This document shows, piece after piece, positions 35,312 through 44,578 of a stretch of DNA of 64,000 nucleotides. The notes under the pieces were generated by a model. That model had not been told where the DNA came from. It saw only the letters and a list, made by a program, of their open reading frames with translations, and did no database searches. How positions within the stretch are numbered: position 1 is the stretch's first letter; every line of letters begins with the position of its first letter. This DNA is from Candidatus Mycobacterium methanotrophicum (GTDB lineage Bacteria; Actinomycetota; Actinomycetes; Mycobacteriales; Mycobacteriaceae): the NCBI RefSeq assembly GCF_023515995.1, contig NZ_CP097320.1, positions 4,340,001 to 4,404,000 of the forward strand, in the 5' to 3' direction. Both the position numbers and the translations under genes were made by a program.

Positions 35312-37792
35312 ATGTCACCGACAGATCGCACTCCCACGCCGCCGGACGACGGCAACACGACCAAGCTCGCCGTGCCGAGCGGCGTCGGTGTGCCGCCACT
35401 GACGGTTTGGCTCGGATCGGCGATGTACACGTTTCCTGCCGATCGGGACGTCGTCGTGGGTCGCGACCGCGAGTGCGACATCTGTTTTCACGACGTGAAT
35501 CCGGACGACCTGACGCTGATATCGCGAGTGCATGCGATTCTGCGGTTCGACCGCAATCAGTGGGTTGTCGTCGACAAAAGCCAAAACGGCGTCTACGTCG
35601 AGGGTTCGCCCGCCACCGTGGTGCCCATCCGCGACCGCCTGAGCATCACACTGGGCAGCCCGCGCGGGCCCCAGTTGACATTCCGGGTCGCCAAGTCGCC
35701 GATATTGCCGGGGCCCCGCAATCCGCGCAGGCTCGACCGGACGCCGGACCACCCCGCGGATGCCGGCGCGAAGACGACCGCATTTCGGCCAGTGACGCCG
35801 CCGCCCAGCACGCGGCCCCCGGTTCGTCCGACGGGAGCGCAACCTAGCCGACCGGTTGCGCCGCGGACTACAGGAGCGTCGGATTTGGTGACGGTCGGTC
35901 GCGCCAAGACCAACTCCGTCGTCGTCGAAGACGCGCTGGCCTCCCGTGTGCACGCAGTGTTGGTATCCACTCCGGCCGGTCTGGAAATTAGCGACAACAA
36001 CAGCAGCAACGGCACTTTCGTCAACGGCTCACAGATCACGCGGGCGCTGCTGCGTGACGGCGATGTCGTCACCATCGGCAATACCGACCTGCTTGCGACC
36101 GGCAAGACCCTGGTGCCGCAGCCGGCGGGGGCCCGCACCAGCGGGCTCACTGCTCACGGGTTGGCGCTGACCGTTGACGGGCGCCAGCTGCTGCAGGATG
36201 TGTCGTTCACCGCCAAGCCGGGGACGTTGACCGCGGTGATCGGCCCGTCCGGCGCCGGAAAATCCACGCTGGTCAAGCTGATTGGTGGGGCGATGCCGCG
36301 CAGTGCCGGTGTGGTTGCTTTCGACGGCCACGACGTGCACGCCGAGTACGCGTCGATGCGCTCGCGAATCGGGATGGTGCCCCAGGACGATGTCGTGCAC
36401 CGCCAGCTCACCGTCGAGCAGGCGCTCAGTTACGCCGCCGAACTGCGATTGCCACCCGACACGTCGACCGACGACCGCCGGCAGGTGGTCGAGCTCGTGC
36501 TCGATGAGCTGGAGTTGACGCCGCACAAGAAGACTCGCGTCGACAAGCTGTCCGGCGGGCAGCGCAAGCGTGCGTCGGTGGCCATGGAACTGCTGACCGG
36601 GCCGTCGCTGCTGATCCTCGACGAGCCGACCTCGGGGCTCGACCCCGCGTTGGACCGCCAGGTGATGACGATGCTGCGCCGGCTTGCTGACGCCGGCCGC
36701 GTGATCATCGTCGTCACGCATTCGCTGACCTATGTGAACATGTGCGACCAGCTGCTGCTGCTGGCGCCGGGCGGCAAGACCGCCTTCGCTGACCCGCCGT
36801 CGCAGATCGGCGCGGCGATGGGCAGCACCGACTGGGCCGACATCTTCGCTCGGGTCAGCACCGATCCCGAGGGTGCGCACCAAGCGTTTCTGGCAGGCCA
36901 TCCCGCTGGTCCGCGACGGCTATCGCCGACTGCCGGCGCGGCGCCGCTGGGAAAACCGCCGCAGACCAGCCGATGGCGTCAGGTAGCGACGGTGGCTCGT
37001 CGTCAAGCCCGGCTGGTCACCGCCGATCGCGGCTACTTCGCCTTCCTGGCGCTGCTGCCGTTTGTGCTCGGCGTGCTGTCGCTGGCGGTGCCCGGCAATA
37101 CCGGCCTGGGGACCGCCAATCCCGCGCAGCCCGAGGAGCCCTTCGACATCCTGGTTTTGCTGAACATCGGCGCAGTGTTTATGGGGACCGCGTTGACCGT
37201 GCGCGATCTGGTCGGCGAGCGGATGATTTTCCAGCGCGAGCGGGCGGTGGGTTTATCGGCGTCGGCTTACTTGACCGCCAAAGTCCTTGTGTTTAGCGCC
37301 GCAGCGCTCATCGACACCGCGGTGATGGTGGCGATCATGACGGTCGGCAAAGGGGAGCCGTCCCACGGCGGGGTGCTGTTGGGTCATAACGTTTTGCTCG
37401 GCGTCGTCGAGTTGTATCTGACCCTGGCGCTGACGGCCATCGCCTCGGCGATGGTGGGGCTGGCGCTGTCGTCGCTGGCCCGCTCCACCGAGCAGGTGCT
37501 GCCGATGCTCGTGGTGACCATCATGGTGTCCATGGTGTTGGCGGGTGGGCTGATTCCGGTGACCGGGCGGCTGCTGCTGGACCAGATTTCATGGGCGGTG
37601 CCAGCGCGCTGGGGTTTCGCCGCCGCGGCGTCGACCGTCGACCTGAACAACATCGAAGCGGCCCTGCCGTCCGACCGGTTGTGGCGTCACGTCCGCAGCG
37701 CGTGGCTGCTCGACATGGGCATGCTTGTCGTGTTGGCCGCCGTGTTCACCGGAATCGTCCGCTTTCGGTTGCGTTTGCGGGCGCGAAGTTGA
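35312..37792 (+). CDS. FHA-domain ABC transporter (Rv1747-like)
   Basis: 826 aa from ATG 35312. Two forkhead-associated domains: residues ~25-115 (VVGRDRECDICFHD, SRVHAILRF, DKSQNGVYVEG) and ~190-275 (VGRAKTN, SRVHAVLV, NNSSNGTFVNG), which bind phosphothreonine. An ATP-binding cassette follows with Walker A IGPSGAGKST, signature LSGGQRKRASVAMELL and Walker B LLILDEPTSGLDP. A C-terminal membrane domain of about six helices (for example YFAFLALLPFVLGVLSLAV) completes a half-transporter. M. tuberculosis Rv1747 has this architecture, is phosphorylated by the kinase PknF and is linked to export of cell-envelope lipids; this copy is not at the Rv1747 locus. Confidence 0.9.
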   Translation: MSPTDRTPTPPDDGNTTKLAVPSGVGVPPLTVWLGSAMYTFPADRDVVVGRDRECDICFHDVNPDDLTLISRVHAILRFDRNQWVVVDKSQNGVYVEGSPATVVPIRDRLSITLGSPRGPQLTFRVAKSPILPGPRNPRRLDRTPDHPADAGAKTTAFRPVTPPPSTRPPVRPTGAQPSRPVAPRTTGASDLVTVGRAKTNSVVVEDALASRVHAVLVSTPAGLEISDNNSSNGTFVNGSQITRALLRDGDVVTIGNTDLLATGKTLVPQPAGARTSGLTAHGLALTVDGRQLLQDVSFTAKPGTLTAVIGPSGAGKSTLVKLIGGAMPRSAGVVAFDGHDVHAEYASMRSRIGMVPQDDVVHRQLTVEQALSYAAELRLPPDTSTDDRRQVVELVLDELELTPHKKTRVDKLSGGQRKRASVAMELLTGPSLLILDEPTSGLDPALDRQVMTMLRRLADAGRVIIVVTHSLTYVNMCDQLLLLAPGGKTAFADPPSQIGAAMGSTDWADIFARVSTDPEGAHQAFLAGHPAGPRRLSPTAGAAPLGKPPQTSRWRQVATVARRQARLVTADRGYFAFLALLPFVLGVLSLAVPGNTGLGTANPAQPEEPFDILVLLNIGAVFMGTALTVRDLVGERMIFQRERAVGLSASAYLTAKVLVFSAAALIDTAVMVAIMTVGKGEPSHGGVLLGHNVLLGVVELYLTLALTAIASAMVGLALSSLARSTEQVLPMLVVTIMVSMVLAGGLIPVTGRLLLDQISWAVPARWGFAAAASTVDLNNIEAALPSDRLWRHVRSAWLLDMGMLVVLAAVFTGIVRFRLRLRARS

Positions 37793-37868
37793 GGTCCTGC
37801 GGGCGAAGGTGAATTGACCGCTCTGCCAGTCGTAGTAGCGTTTGCGGCAGGTCAAGGAAGGGTTAGCG

Positions 37869-38141
37869 ATGTTCGTCAACACCGCCCAGTTGCATTCCGG
37901 CGCGGCTCAGTCATTCCGTGCAAGCGAGCATGCCCAGGACGGAGCGAGTCACTTGTCGGCGGCGGCGCCGGTAGCCGGGATGTTCGGCAGCTTCGCTGAC
38001 GCCGAGGCGTTTCACGACGCGGTCAGCTCAGCGCACGCCCACCACGTCAAAACCTGCAGAACTAAAGCCGACCCAGAAATGCAGCCGGTGGTGGAGGCCA
38101 ATACTGAGGCGGCCGACACGATCCGGCAGATATGCAAATGA
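37869..38141 (+). CDS. ESX secretion-associated small protein (EspC/DUF2580-like)
   Basis: 90 aa from ATG 37869. A WXG100-like helical hairpin: VNTAQLHSGAAQSFRASEHAQ, a central small-residue turn (SAAAPVAGMFGSFADAEAFHDAV), then HAHHVKTC and a final helix ending ADTIRQICK. This resembles the DUF2580 proteins that include EspC and EspF. It overlaps the next gene by 4 bp. Such proteins are exported by type VII systems, often with a larger partner encoded downstream. The dedicated system is unknown; no ecc genes are adjacent here. Confidence 0.7.
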   Translation: MFVNTAQLHSGAAQSFRASEHAQDGASHLSAAAPVAGMFGSFADAEAFHDAVSSAHAHHVKTCRTKADPEMQPVVEANTEAADTIRQICK

Positions 38142-40336
38142 CTGTCCCGGGCTATCCGCCCGGTAAATGGTCTGCGCTGCTCGTCGGCGCACAGTGGGTC
38201 AGGATCACCTCAGTGAGCGCGCTTGATAACGCAATTCTCAATCGCGGGGCCATCCAAACGAGCTTCACCCAGCTTCATGACACGCTGCAAAGCGCTGTCG
38301 CTATGACACTTTCCGACCAAGAGGGAATGACCGCCCAGGCCATTCGAGATACGTTCAGTCAGGGTGCAGACCAGGCTGCAGACATCGCCAGAAACAATGG
38401 CGTCTATGAAACAGCCTTGGGAACCGCTCGCGACAGCGTCATGCAGCTTCGGGACGAATTGACAGGCATCGCCGAAAGGGGAAACAAAAATATCGATGAT
38501 ATTTTGAAATCCCAAGACAACTTCGACAAAGTCGGTAAGCTTGTCGCGGAGATCGCTGATCGTCAGCGTGAGGCTAACACGGTGGCACAAAAGTGCCCGG
38601 GCAATATCTACTCGGCTGGGCAGCAAGTTCTTGATGCGCAGGGCACAGGCCAGTCCTTTCTTGGGTTGGCGAACGAAAAAGGCATCAATGTCGGCCCGCA
38701 GCCTGACGAAAAGGCTATTGAGGGACAAGCACGAGAGCAGCTCGGCGAGTCCGGCGCGGCTGACGGCCTTGTCGGAGATGCCGGAGATGCCGGAGCCGGC
38801 CAAGGCGCCCAAGCGCCCGCCGCAGCCGGCACACCCGGCAGCACAATAGGCACTGCCGGGGCCGACCCAGGAACCCCGGCACCTAACGCAGCTCCCGCCG
38901 CAGCAGGCGGACCAGTTGCGGCTGCCGGAGGTGGCCGAGGAGCCCTGGGCCCTGGCTCACCTGGCAGCCCGGTAGCCAATGCATCCCACAGCGGGTCGCC
39001 GGCACGCCCAGCCCCCGCCCCAGCTCCTACCAACTCAGTAGCAAACGCAACCCACAGCGGGTCGACGGCCCCCGCCCTGCCCGCGGGACTGGGAACTGGT
39101 GGCGCAGGACCCGGACCCGGATTTGGCGCACCACCGGCGGTGTCTGCCGCGCCACCGTCGATGGGCAACATGCCGTCGGTGCCAATGACAGGCATGCCGA
39201 CGGGTTTCGGGGCGCCGACTAACGCCGCGACAGGCACGGCGCCGCCAGGTATGGGCGCTGGCGCGCCGACGGGTGCCCCGATGTCACCCGGAGCGCCCGG
39301 TCTGCCTGCAGGGCCGGTGCAAGCGATGACGTCGCAGGCGCCGCCAACTCCGCCGACTGCGCCGACGTTTCCGGCAGCCGCGACGGGAACCCCAATCACC
39401 GTAGGGGACGTGCCTCCTCCGACGCAGCAAATGGTGGCCCCGACATCGACGCCGTCGGCGCCAATCGTGCCCTCGGCGCCATCGGCTACGCCGATAAGCG
39501 GATCACCACCGCCGCCGCCCACGTCGGGTTCGGCGCCAGTACACCCCTCGGCGCGCGGGGCGCCCGGCGTCGGTCAGCCCGCCGCGATGGTGCGCCAACC
39601 GGCGATGTCAACGCTGGCTCAGTCGCCACCCGGCGTTGGAACCCAAAGCGTCCTGGCCACGGCCGGTGGCGCCACGGCCGGGGCGATGTCGGCCGATGCG
39701 ACAGCACAGACCCGGCTTCAGCGCCTGGTCGCAGTGGCGGCCAGCCAACAGCCGCGCCTGGCGTGGGCGGTCGGCGAGCGCCCAGACGACACCACCGTCT
39801 TGGTGACCGATTTAGCCAGCGGGTGGATTCCGCCCGGCATCGAAATCCCAGCTGCCGTCACATTTCTCGAACCCGCACGCCGACGCGGTGATCTCGAAAC
39901 GCTGCTGGGCGAGGTGAAGCTGGCCACCGCGATTGAACCGGGGCGCTACCGCCCCGAGTCCGACGTCGATGAGCCGGTGCCAACATCGCCGCGGCCACGA
40001 CGCGCGCCCGAAGTCGAAGAGCTGAGTTGGGAGTTGAGCCAGGCCACGCACTGGCGCGACGGGTTACCGAGGCTCGCGCACACCCCGGCCAGAGCCGCCG
40101 CGAGGGGCGCCGGGGTGCTCGAATCCGAAGCCGAGCAGCTGCACAACGAACTGACCAAGCTCGCCGACCGCGTGCTGGATCGCTATCCCGACGATGTCGA
40201 TCCAGCCGACATAGGCAACTGGCAGCTGCTGGCCGCCATCGAAGCCCTGGTGAACAAGGACAAGGCCGTCGCCAATTACCACCTTGCCTGGTTTATCGCC
40301 TGTAACACCGCCGCCGCGGAAGGTGTTGTGCGATGA
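38138..40336 (+). CDS. Large ESX-associated protein with Rv3899c-like C-terminal domain
   Basis: 732 aa from ATG 38138 (ATGA overlap with the previous gene). The N-terminal ~190 residues are helical (SVSALDNAILNRGAIQTSFT, GMTAQAIRDTFSQGADQAAD). About 330 residues of Ala/Gly/Pro low complexity follow, with a twice-repeated NA(S/T)HSGS motif. The C-terminal ~190 residues resemble the DUF5631/DUF5632 region of Rv3899c: PRLAWAVGERPDDTTVLVTD, LASGWIPPGIEIPAAVTFLE and a helical end (NYHLAWFIACNTAA). Probably a cargo or effector of a type VII system; the folded C-terminus could be the functional part. Confidence 0.7.
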   Translation: MTVPGYPPGKWSALLVGAQWVRITSVSALDNAILNRGAIQTSFTQLHDTLQSAVAMTLSDQEGMTAQAIRDTFSQGADQAADIARNNGVYETALGTARDSVMQLRDELTGIAERGNKNIDDILKSQDNFDKVGKLVAEIADRQREANTVAQKCPGNIYSAGQQVLDAQGTGQSFLGLANEKGINVGPQPDEKAIEGQAREQLGESGAADGLVGDAGDAGAGQGAQAPAAAGTPGSTIGTAGADPGTPAPNAAPAAAGGPVAAAGGGRGALGPGSPGSPVANASHSGSPARPAPAPAPTNSVANATHSGSTAPALPAGLGTGGAGPGPGFGAPPAVSAAPPSMGNMPSVPMTGMPTGFGAPTNAATGTAPPGMGAGAPTGAPMSPGAPGLPAGPVQAMTSQAPPTPPTAPTFPAAATGTPITVGDVPPPTQQMVAPTSTPSAPIVPSAPSATPISGSPPPPPTSGSAPVHPSARGAPGVGQPAAMVRQPAMSTLAQSPPGVGTQSVLATAGGATAGAMSADATAQTRLQRLVAVAASQQPRLAWAVGERPDDTTVLVTDLASGWIPPGIEIPAAVTFLEPARRRGDLETLLGEVKLATAIEPGRYRPESDVDEPVPTSPRPRRAPEVEELSWELSQATHWRDGLPRLAHTPARAAARGAGVLESEAEQLHNELTKLADRVLDRYPDDVDPADIGNWQLLAAIEALVNKDKAVANYHLAWFIACNTAAAEGVVR

Positions 40337-40462
40337 GCGATTTCGATCTCGCCTACTTACGAGTCGCTGCGGCTGTCGACCGTCGACGACTACCGCCCCG
40401 GCGATTCCGTTTACGAATTTGTTTCCGCCCGTACGCTCGACACCACGGTTCGGCCGTACTAA
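40333..40462 (+). pseudogene. Short frameshifted reading frame in the ESX-associated cassette
   Basis: An ATG overlapping the previous stop codon (ATGA) starts MSDFDLAY; after one base shift at CTACTTACGAG a second frame continues YESLRLSTVDDYRPGDSVYE and ends TVRPY at TAA 40462. Combined it would be about 42 aa. The overlap implies translational coupling of a former gene. Too short to name. Confidence 0.35.
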
Positions 40463-40481
40463 ACACATCGCAAGGAACGCC

Positions 40482-41423
40482 ATGGATCCAAAACTGGTAG
40501 CGATAATCGAAGATTACGCGCGCACACATGGGTTGAATTTGCCGCCGCACCAGATCGTGTCCGACATGGTGGCTTCCGGCCCTTCAGGGGTCGAGCAACT
40601 GCTGGCCCTGCTGGGCGTAACCATCAATGCCGGTGATCCCTTGGACAACTCCCAGGCGGAGGGCGGGTACACCAAGCGTGAAACTGGGCTCAGCGGCGCA
40701 ATGACGCAATTCCCCGCTAATGAAGAGAGTTCGGCCGCGCAGATGGCCGGTGTGGGCGGCAAAGACCCGATGTCAGAGTTGAGCAGTCTTACCCAAGCGG
40801 CAACGGGGACCGGCCAGAGCCTGAGTGGTCTCCTGCAACCGTTTACGCAATTCGGGCAACAGATTCCGCAGCAAGGTATGCAGGCCATGCAGGCGGCCAT
40901 GGGCGCGTTCCAGCACGGTGCGGGAACTGGCGCGGGGGCCGCCGGAGGAATACCCGGCGAGCTGGCCGGCGCGGGCGGCCGACTGGGTGGGGACGCCGCC
41001 GAATTGGCCGGCGCCGCCGGGGGTGCGGGCGGCGGCTTGGCTGGCACTGCTCCGGCCGCACAGCTCGGGCCACCGCCGACTCCGTCAGCCAGCACCGTGC
41101 CCGCGTCGTCGGCCACCTCGCCGCCGGTGCCTGCGGCCCCACCGGATTCGGCAGGTGGGGCTCGGGGGGGAATGGCCGGCATGCCGATGGTGCCTCCGGG
41201 TGCGATGGCCGGTGCCAGCGGGTCGGGAAGCGACAGCAAACCCGACACCAAACGCGTTGTGGCGCCGTCGGTGAAGAACGGCGCCCCGGTGCAAGGACGG
41301 ATCGTCGCTCCACCGACTACGCTGGAGGTGGTGAAGCGAGTGGCGGGCAAGCCCGTCGCGTCACGGCGAATACTTTCCCCTGAGCAGAATCCCGACGACG
41401 AAGACCCAGGACTCCCGACATAG
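40482..41423 (+). CDS. Ala/Gly/Pro-rich protein of the ESX-associated cassette
   Basis: 313 aa from ATG 40482 behind AAGGA. The ordered N-terminal ~60 residues (MDPKLVAIIEDYARTHGLNL, then HQIVSDMVASGPSGVEQLLALLG) look like a small helical domain. A Gln/Met/Gly region (GQQIPQQGMQAMQAAMGAF) and Ala/Gly/Pro stretches follow, then a C-terminal basic segment (PVQGRIVAPPTTLEVVKRVA). Its size and association with a Rv3899c-like gene recall Rv3900c, but this is unverified. Probably secreted with, or chaperoning, the large protein upstream. Confidence 0.6.
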   Translation: MDPKLVAIIEDYARTHGLNLPPHQIVSDMVASGPSGVEQLLALLGVTINAGDPLDNSQAEGGYTKRETGLSGAMTQFPANEESSAAQMAGVGGKDPMSELSSLTQAATGTGQSLSGLLQPFTQFGQQIPQQGMQAMQAAMGAFQHGAGTGAGAAGGIPGELAGAGGRLGGDAAELAGAAGGAGGGLAGTAPAAQLGPPPTPSASTVPASSATSPPVPAAPPDSAGGARGGMAGMPMVPPGAMAGASGSGSDSKPDTKRVVAPSVKNGAPVQGRIVAPPTTLEVVKRVAGKPVASRRILSPEQNPDDEDPGLPT

Positions 41424-41517
41424 TGGGATCGTTTATGTGGTGTCGTGACCTTTGACGCTGTATTTGATCTTGAGGTCGGTGCCGGGGTAGCGGATCTCGG
41501 TGGCGGTGAAGAGCCGC

Positions 41518-41750
41518 CAAGGACGCGCTGACCAAGGTGCGCCGCCGGGTCACCTGGGACCTGCGGAATCGCCGCTGGCCGCAAACTCGACCCGGAGTGG
41601 GCCAACCGGCGCCGCCTGCTGCGGGCACGGGAACGCCTGTCGGACAAGAGTTTCGCCAAGATGCGGAACGCGATCGTCGCCGAGGACGATACCGGCCAGA
41701 TCCTGTCAGCGTGGATCGCCAAGGAAGAACTGCGCACCCTGTGCTGTCCA
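41518..41750 (+). pseudogene. ISL3-family transposase fragment
   Basis: KDALTKVRRRVTWDLRNRR in one frame, then after a one-base shift RKLDPEWANRRRLLRARERL, SDKSFAKMRNAIV and TGQILSAWIAKEELRTL. These are conserved central ISL3-type transposase segments. Both ends are missing. It lies head-on with an IS21 remnant. Confidence 0.75.
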
Positions 41751-41801
41751 CCGTGCGGGTCGGCGGCGATCCGCACCTGAGCCGCCACCGGCTGCTGACG
41801 A

Positions 41802-42140
41802 CTCCGAGACCGCGACCTGGTGGTCGTCGCGCAACCGCTGAGCGATCGTCGCGACCGTGACCTCGGCGTCCAGCCAGCCCTTAATCCGGTCGTGGTGCGG
41901 CTCGATCAGCGGCCACGTCGATGCCCGCGCACCTGGATCATCCAGTCCGGGAAACCATTCCGCGATTCGCTGCGCCCACTGCTCGGCGGTCAGCGGTTCA
42001 CCGCCCGAGTCGACGCCCTCCGCGATCGCTGGCGCCAGATACTTGCGGATCGTCTTGCGATCCATCCCCAACGACTCGCCCAGCTGCACCTGCCAGCGGC
42101 CCGCCAGCCAATGCATGCACAACTCGATCAGATCGAACAT
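41802..42140 (-). pseudogene. IS21-family transposase (IstA) N-terminal fragment
   Basis: From ATG 42140: MFDLIELCMHWLAGRWQVQL, GESLGMDRKTIRKYLAPAIA (helix-turn-helix), EWFPGLDD and HHDRIKGWLDAEVTVATIAQ, RLRDDHQVAV. Strong IstA N-terminal features; the DDE catalytic domain is gone. The IstB fragment at 27.5 kb may derive from the same IS type. Confidence 0.8.
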
Positions 42141-42331
42141 CTCGATACCTCTCCTCGCCATCACTTTCGTCCGCCGTACTCCGACGGATTCACAGCGAAC
42201 ATGTGTACGAGGCCCACACCCGGCAGACACGCCGCCCGGGATGGGGAATTACCTGACAGCCACGGTGGGGAATTCCGTGACGGACAACCCCTCAAAACTG
42301 GGGAATTATCTGAGCGCTGACATTCGCGGCC

Positions 42332-42514
42332 GCCTCAACCTACGCATCAGCCCGCCAGCACTACCGCCAACGGCGCGAACACGGCGACCGCCACGCCGCC
42401 GCCAACCGCCACCTGTTCAACAAACTCCTTGGACAACTCCAGCGCTGCCTGCAAGAAGGCCAGCTATTCGACGGCGCCAAGGCATTTTCCATGCCGCTAC
42501 GTGAGGAGGCGTAG
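42332..42514 (+). pseudogene. IS110-family transposase C-terminal fragment
   Basis: The frame STYASARQHYRQRREHGD, then AAANRHLFNKLLGQLQRCL and QLFDGAKAFSMPLREEA before TAG 42514 is the usual end of IS110/IS116/IS902-type transposases. Only about 60 residues remain. Bases 42515-42611 show no gene. Confidence 0.75.
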
Positions 42515-42611
42515 ACGTCAGCCGGATCCAGAATGACGATGCGAACACAATCTGATCACCCGCCGCCGCGAATACCTCTGAGCCGCTTGCAATGCCGCGC
42601 GCGGTGGCACA

Positions 42612-43166
42612 TCAAAACATGGACAACAAATACGAGGACTGATCAATAATCCCCGTCAAAAACTGGTCGCTCATGACCTGTAAATCCGGCGCGGTCACTC
42701 CAAATTCAGCCGCACTCAGGCCAGTGCCGTCTGTGATCGCAGAAACCAACGCAGTGTTGGCGCTGAGCAAACCTTCGCTCGCTTGAAGCCAGCTCTGATC
42801 AAGATCGGTGAACAACGGGGTGAGGAGGTTCGCGACCTCTCCGTTGTCGTAGGACAGGATGCTAGTCTCCGCCACGCCTACCCCCGTCAAGGCGTTCACG
42901 TCGATGCTGCCCGTGTCAGCGACGTTCACTTGATACAGCACGAGATTGGGCAGGTCGGTGGCGGGAACACCATCAAACACTTGCTCCGCGCCGGTGAAGT
43001 TGGTGGCCGCTTGACCCAACAAGTCGGCAATGCTGCCGTCATCGGCCCTGGCGTCGGGCGCAGCACCTGTCCCAATCACTGCGGCAGCGGCAATGGCCCC
43101 GCCAGCTAAAGCAATACCGGCGACCCACCGGCGGGTTCCGTGTGAAGAGCTGAGCTTACTGGTCAC
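42612..43166 (-). CDS. Secreted protein of unknown function
   Basis: 184 aa from GTG 43166, placed 5 nt after AGGAG; the longer frame to 43295 lacks such a site. A signal peptide (RRWVAGIALAGGAIAAAAVIG, then GAAPDARAD) precedes a mature part with SIADLLGQAATNFTGAEQVF, LPNLVLYQVNVADTGSIDVN and a C-terminal FLTGIIDQSSYLLSMF. No Cys in the mature part and no recognisable catalytic motif. Resembles small exported mycobacterial proteins with helical repeats; family not recognised. The gene sits between the IS debris and the inversion breakpoint at 43479. Confidence 0.65.
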   Translation of the reverse strand: MTSKLSSSHGTRRWVAGIALAGGAIAAAAVIGTGAAPDARADDGSIADLLGQAATNFTGAEQVFDGVPATDLPNLVLYQVNVADTGSIDVNALTGVGVAETSILSYDNGEVANLLTPLFTDLDQSWLQASEGLLSANTALVSAITDGTGLSAAEFGVTAPDLQVMSDQFLTGIIDQSSYLLSMF

Positions 43167-43355
43167 TGACACTCCTATTTGTGTGCCGCCGTCGAACCGA
43201 GGATCGCGCCTGGTTGCTGAGATTTCCCTTAGCTTGGGCTGAGGCCGCCAGAAGTCTATCTTTCCAGCCCGTGCCATCGACCGGGGTGTTAGCACTTACA
43301 GCAACTCTCAAGCAAAATGGTACCCAGCTCACGGCAAGAGGCATTATCGGTGGCG

Positions 43356-44486
43356 TTAGCAAGTAGCTGACAAACCTCCACGGCGACGCACAGGCGACCG
43401 CCATGGTCCCTCTGCTTCTGGCCGGTCCGCCACTCGCGCCCTTCGCGCCAAAACAGCCGTGCGGTAGCCGCCCGGGCACTTCGTACGGATCGCGCGGATC
43501 GGGTCGAACGAGTCGTGATAGGTCTTGCCGGTGTACACATGATCGCGCACCGGCGTGGCGCTGTCCGGCGTAAGCAGCGCCTGCGCATGTGAGAGGCCCT
43601 CGACGTCGGCCGGCACGGCAATGCCGAGGAGGCTCAGCAGGGTGGGAAGCAAATCGACGCCGCTGAACAGATCGTCGTAAACCCTTGGTGCCACTGCAGC
43701 TTTAGTCGGCGGACGAATGATCATTGCGATACCCGTTCCGGCGTTGTACAGCGTCGATTTCGCTCGAGGAAACGCCGAGCCATGGTCGGTGAAGAAGACC
43801 ACCCATGTGTTGGTGTCGAGTCCAGTGGCCGAGAGGGCATCGAGTACCCGGCCGACAGCGGCGTCGGCGGTTGAAATCGCGCCGTAGAAGTCGGCCAGAT
43901 CCTGGCGGACCTCAGGGGTGTCGGGCAGGTAGTTAGGCGGATTGACGGCAGCGGCGTCGGCCGGCTGATAGCGATCCGGCAGGAAAGGCCGGTGGGTCTC
44001 GAAAAAGCCGACCGTCAACAGAACCGGTTGACGGGTGCCATGGTCATGGAGCCATTGCTCAGTCCGTTCCACCACATACTCGCAGTAGGAGTTTGACACG
44101 TCGAACTCGTCAAAACCCAGTCGCGAGGGGTAGGCCGTTTCATGCTGCATTCCGAAAAGAACAGAATGCCAGCCAGACTCGGACACGATATGCGGCAGCG
44201 TACGGACATCCGAGCGGTATTCCCAGCCGTGGTGCGCTAGGCCGATCAGTCCGTTGCTCTGTGGATAGCGCCCGGTGAACAGCGATCCCCGCGAAGGCGA
44301 ACACAGCGGGGCGGTGGCGTGCGCTCTGGTGAACAGGATGCCCTCGCCGGCCAGTTGGTCCAGTCGCGGGCTCGAAACATCGGTGTGACCGTAAACGCCG
44401 AGATACCGGCCCAGATCATGCCAATGAACCAGCAAGACATTGTCACGGCGCTGGTTTGTTGCCTCGTGGTCGCCGATTACTGTCAC
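43356..44486 (-). pseudogene. Sulfatase, N-terminal 336 codons (Rv0296c-like), separated from its C-terminus
   Basis: GTG 44486 follows GAGGAG. Residues 1-336 are a type I sulfatase: NVLLVHWHDLGRYLGVYGH, the formylglycine site LCSPSRGSLFTGRYPQSNGL (CxPxR), FETHRPF, and VVFFTDHGSAFPRAK with metal ligands. Homology stops exactly at RAIRTK (43479); 40 unrelated codons follow to the stop at 43356. The missing C-terminal part lies on the opposite strand at 46403-46801. 336 plus 132 codons equals 468, near the 465 recalled for Rv0296c, so the gene was cut by an inversion without losing coding sequence. Not functional in this configuration unless the C-terminus is dispensable. Confidence 0.85.
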
Positions 44487-44578
44487 CTCCTCGGCTTGGC
44501 GGACTTCGTCGAGGTTATCGGCAGCAGTGCTGTCGTGGTTACGGCGGGGCCAGCCGACGACACCCTCCCGCTAGCGAC

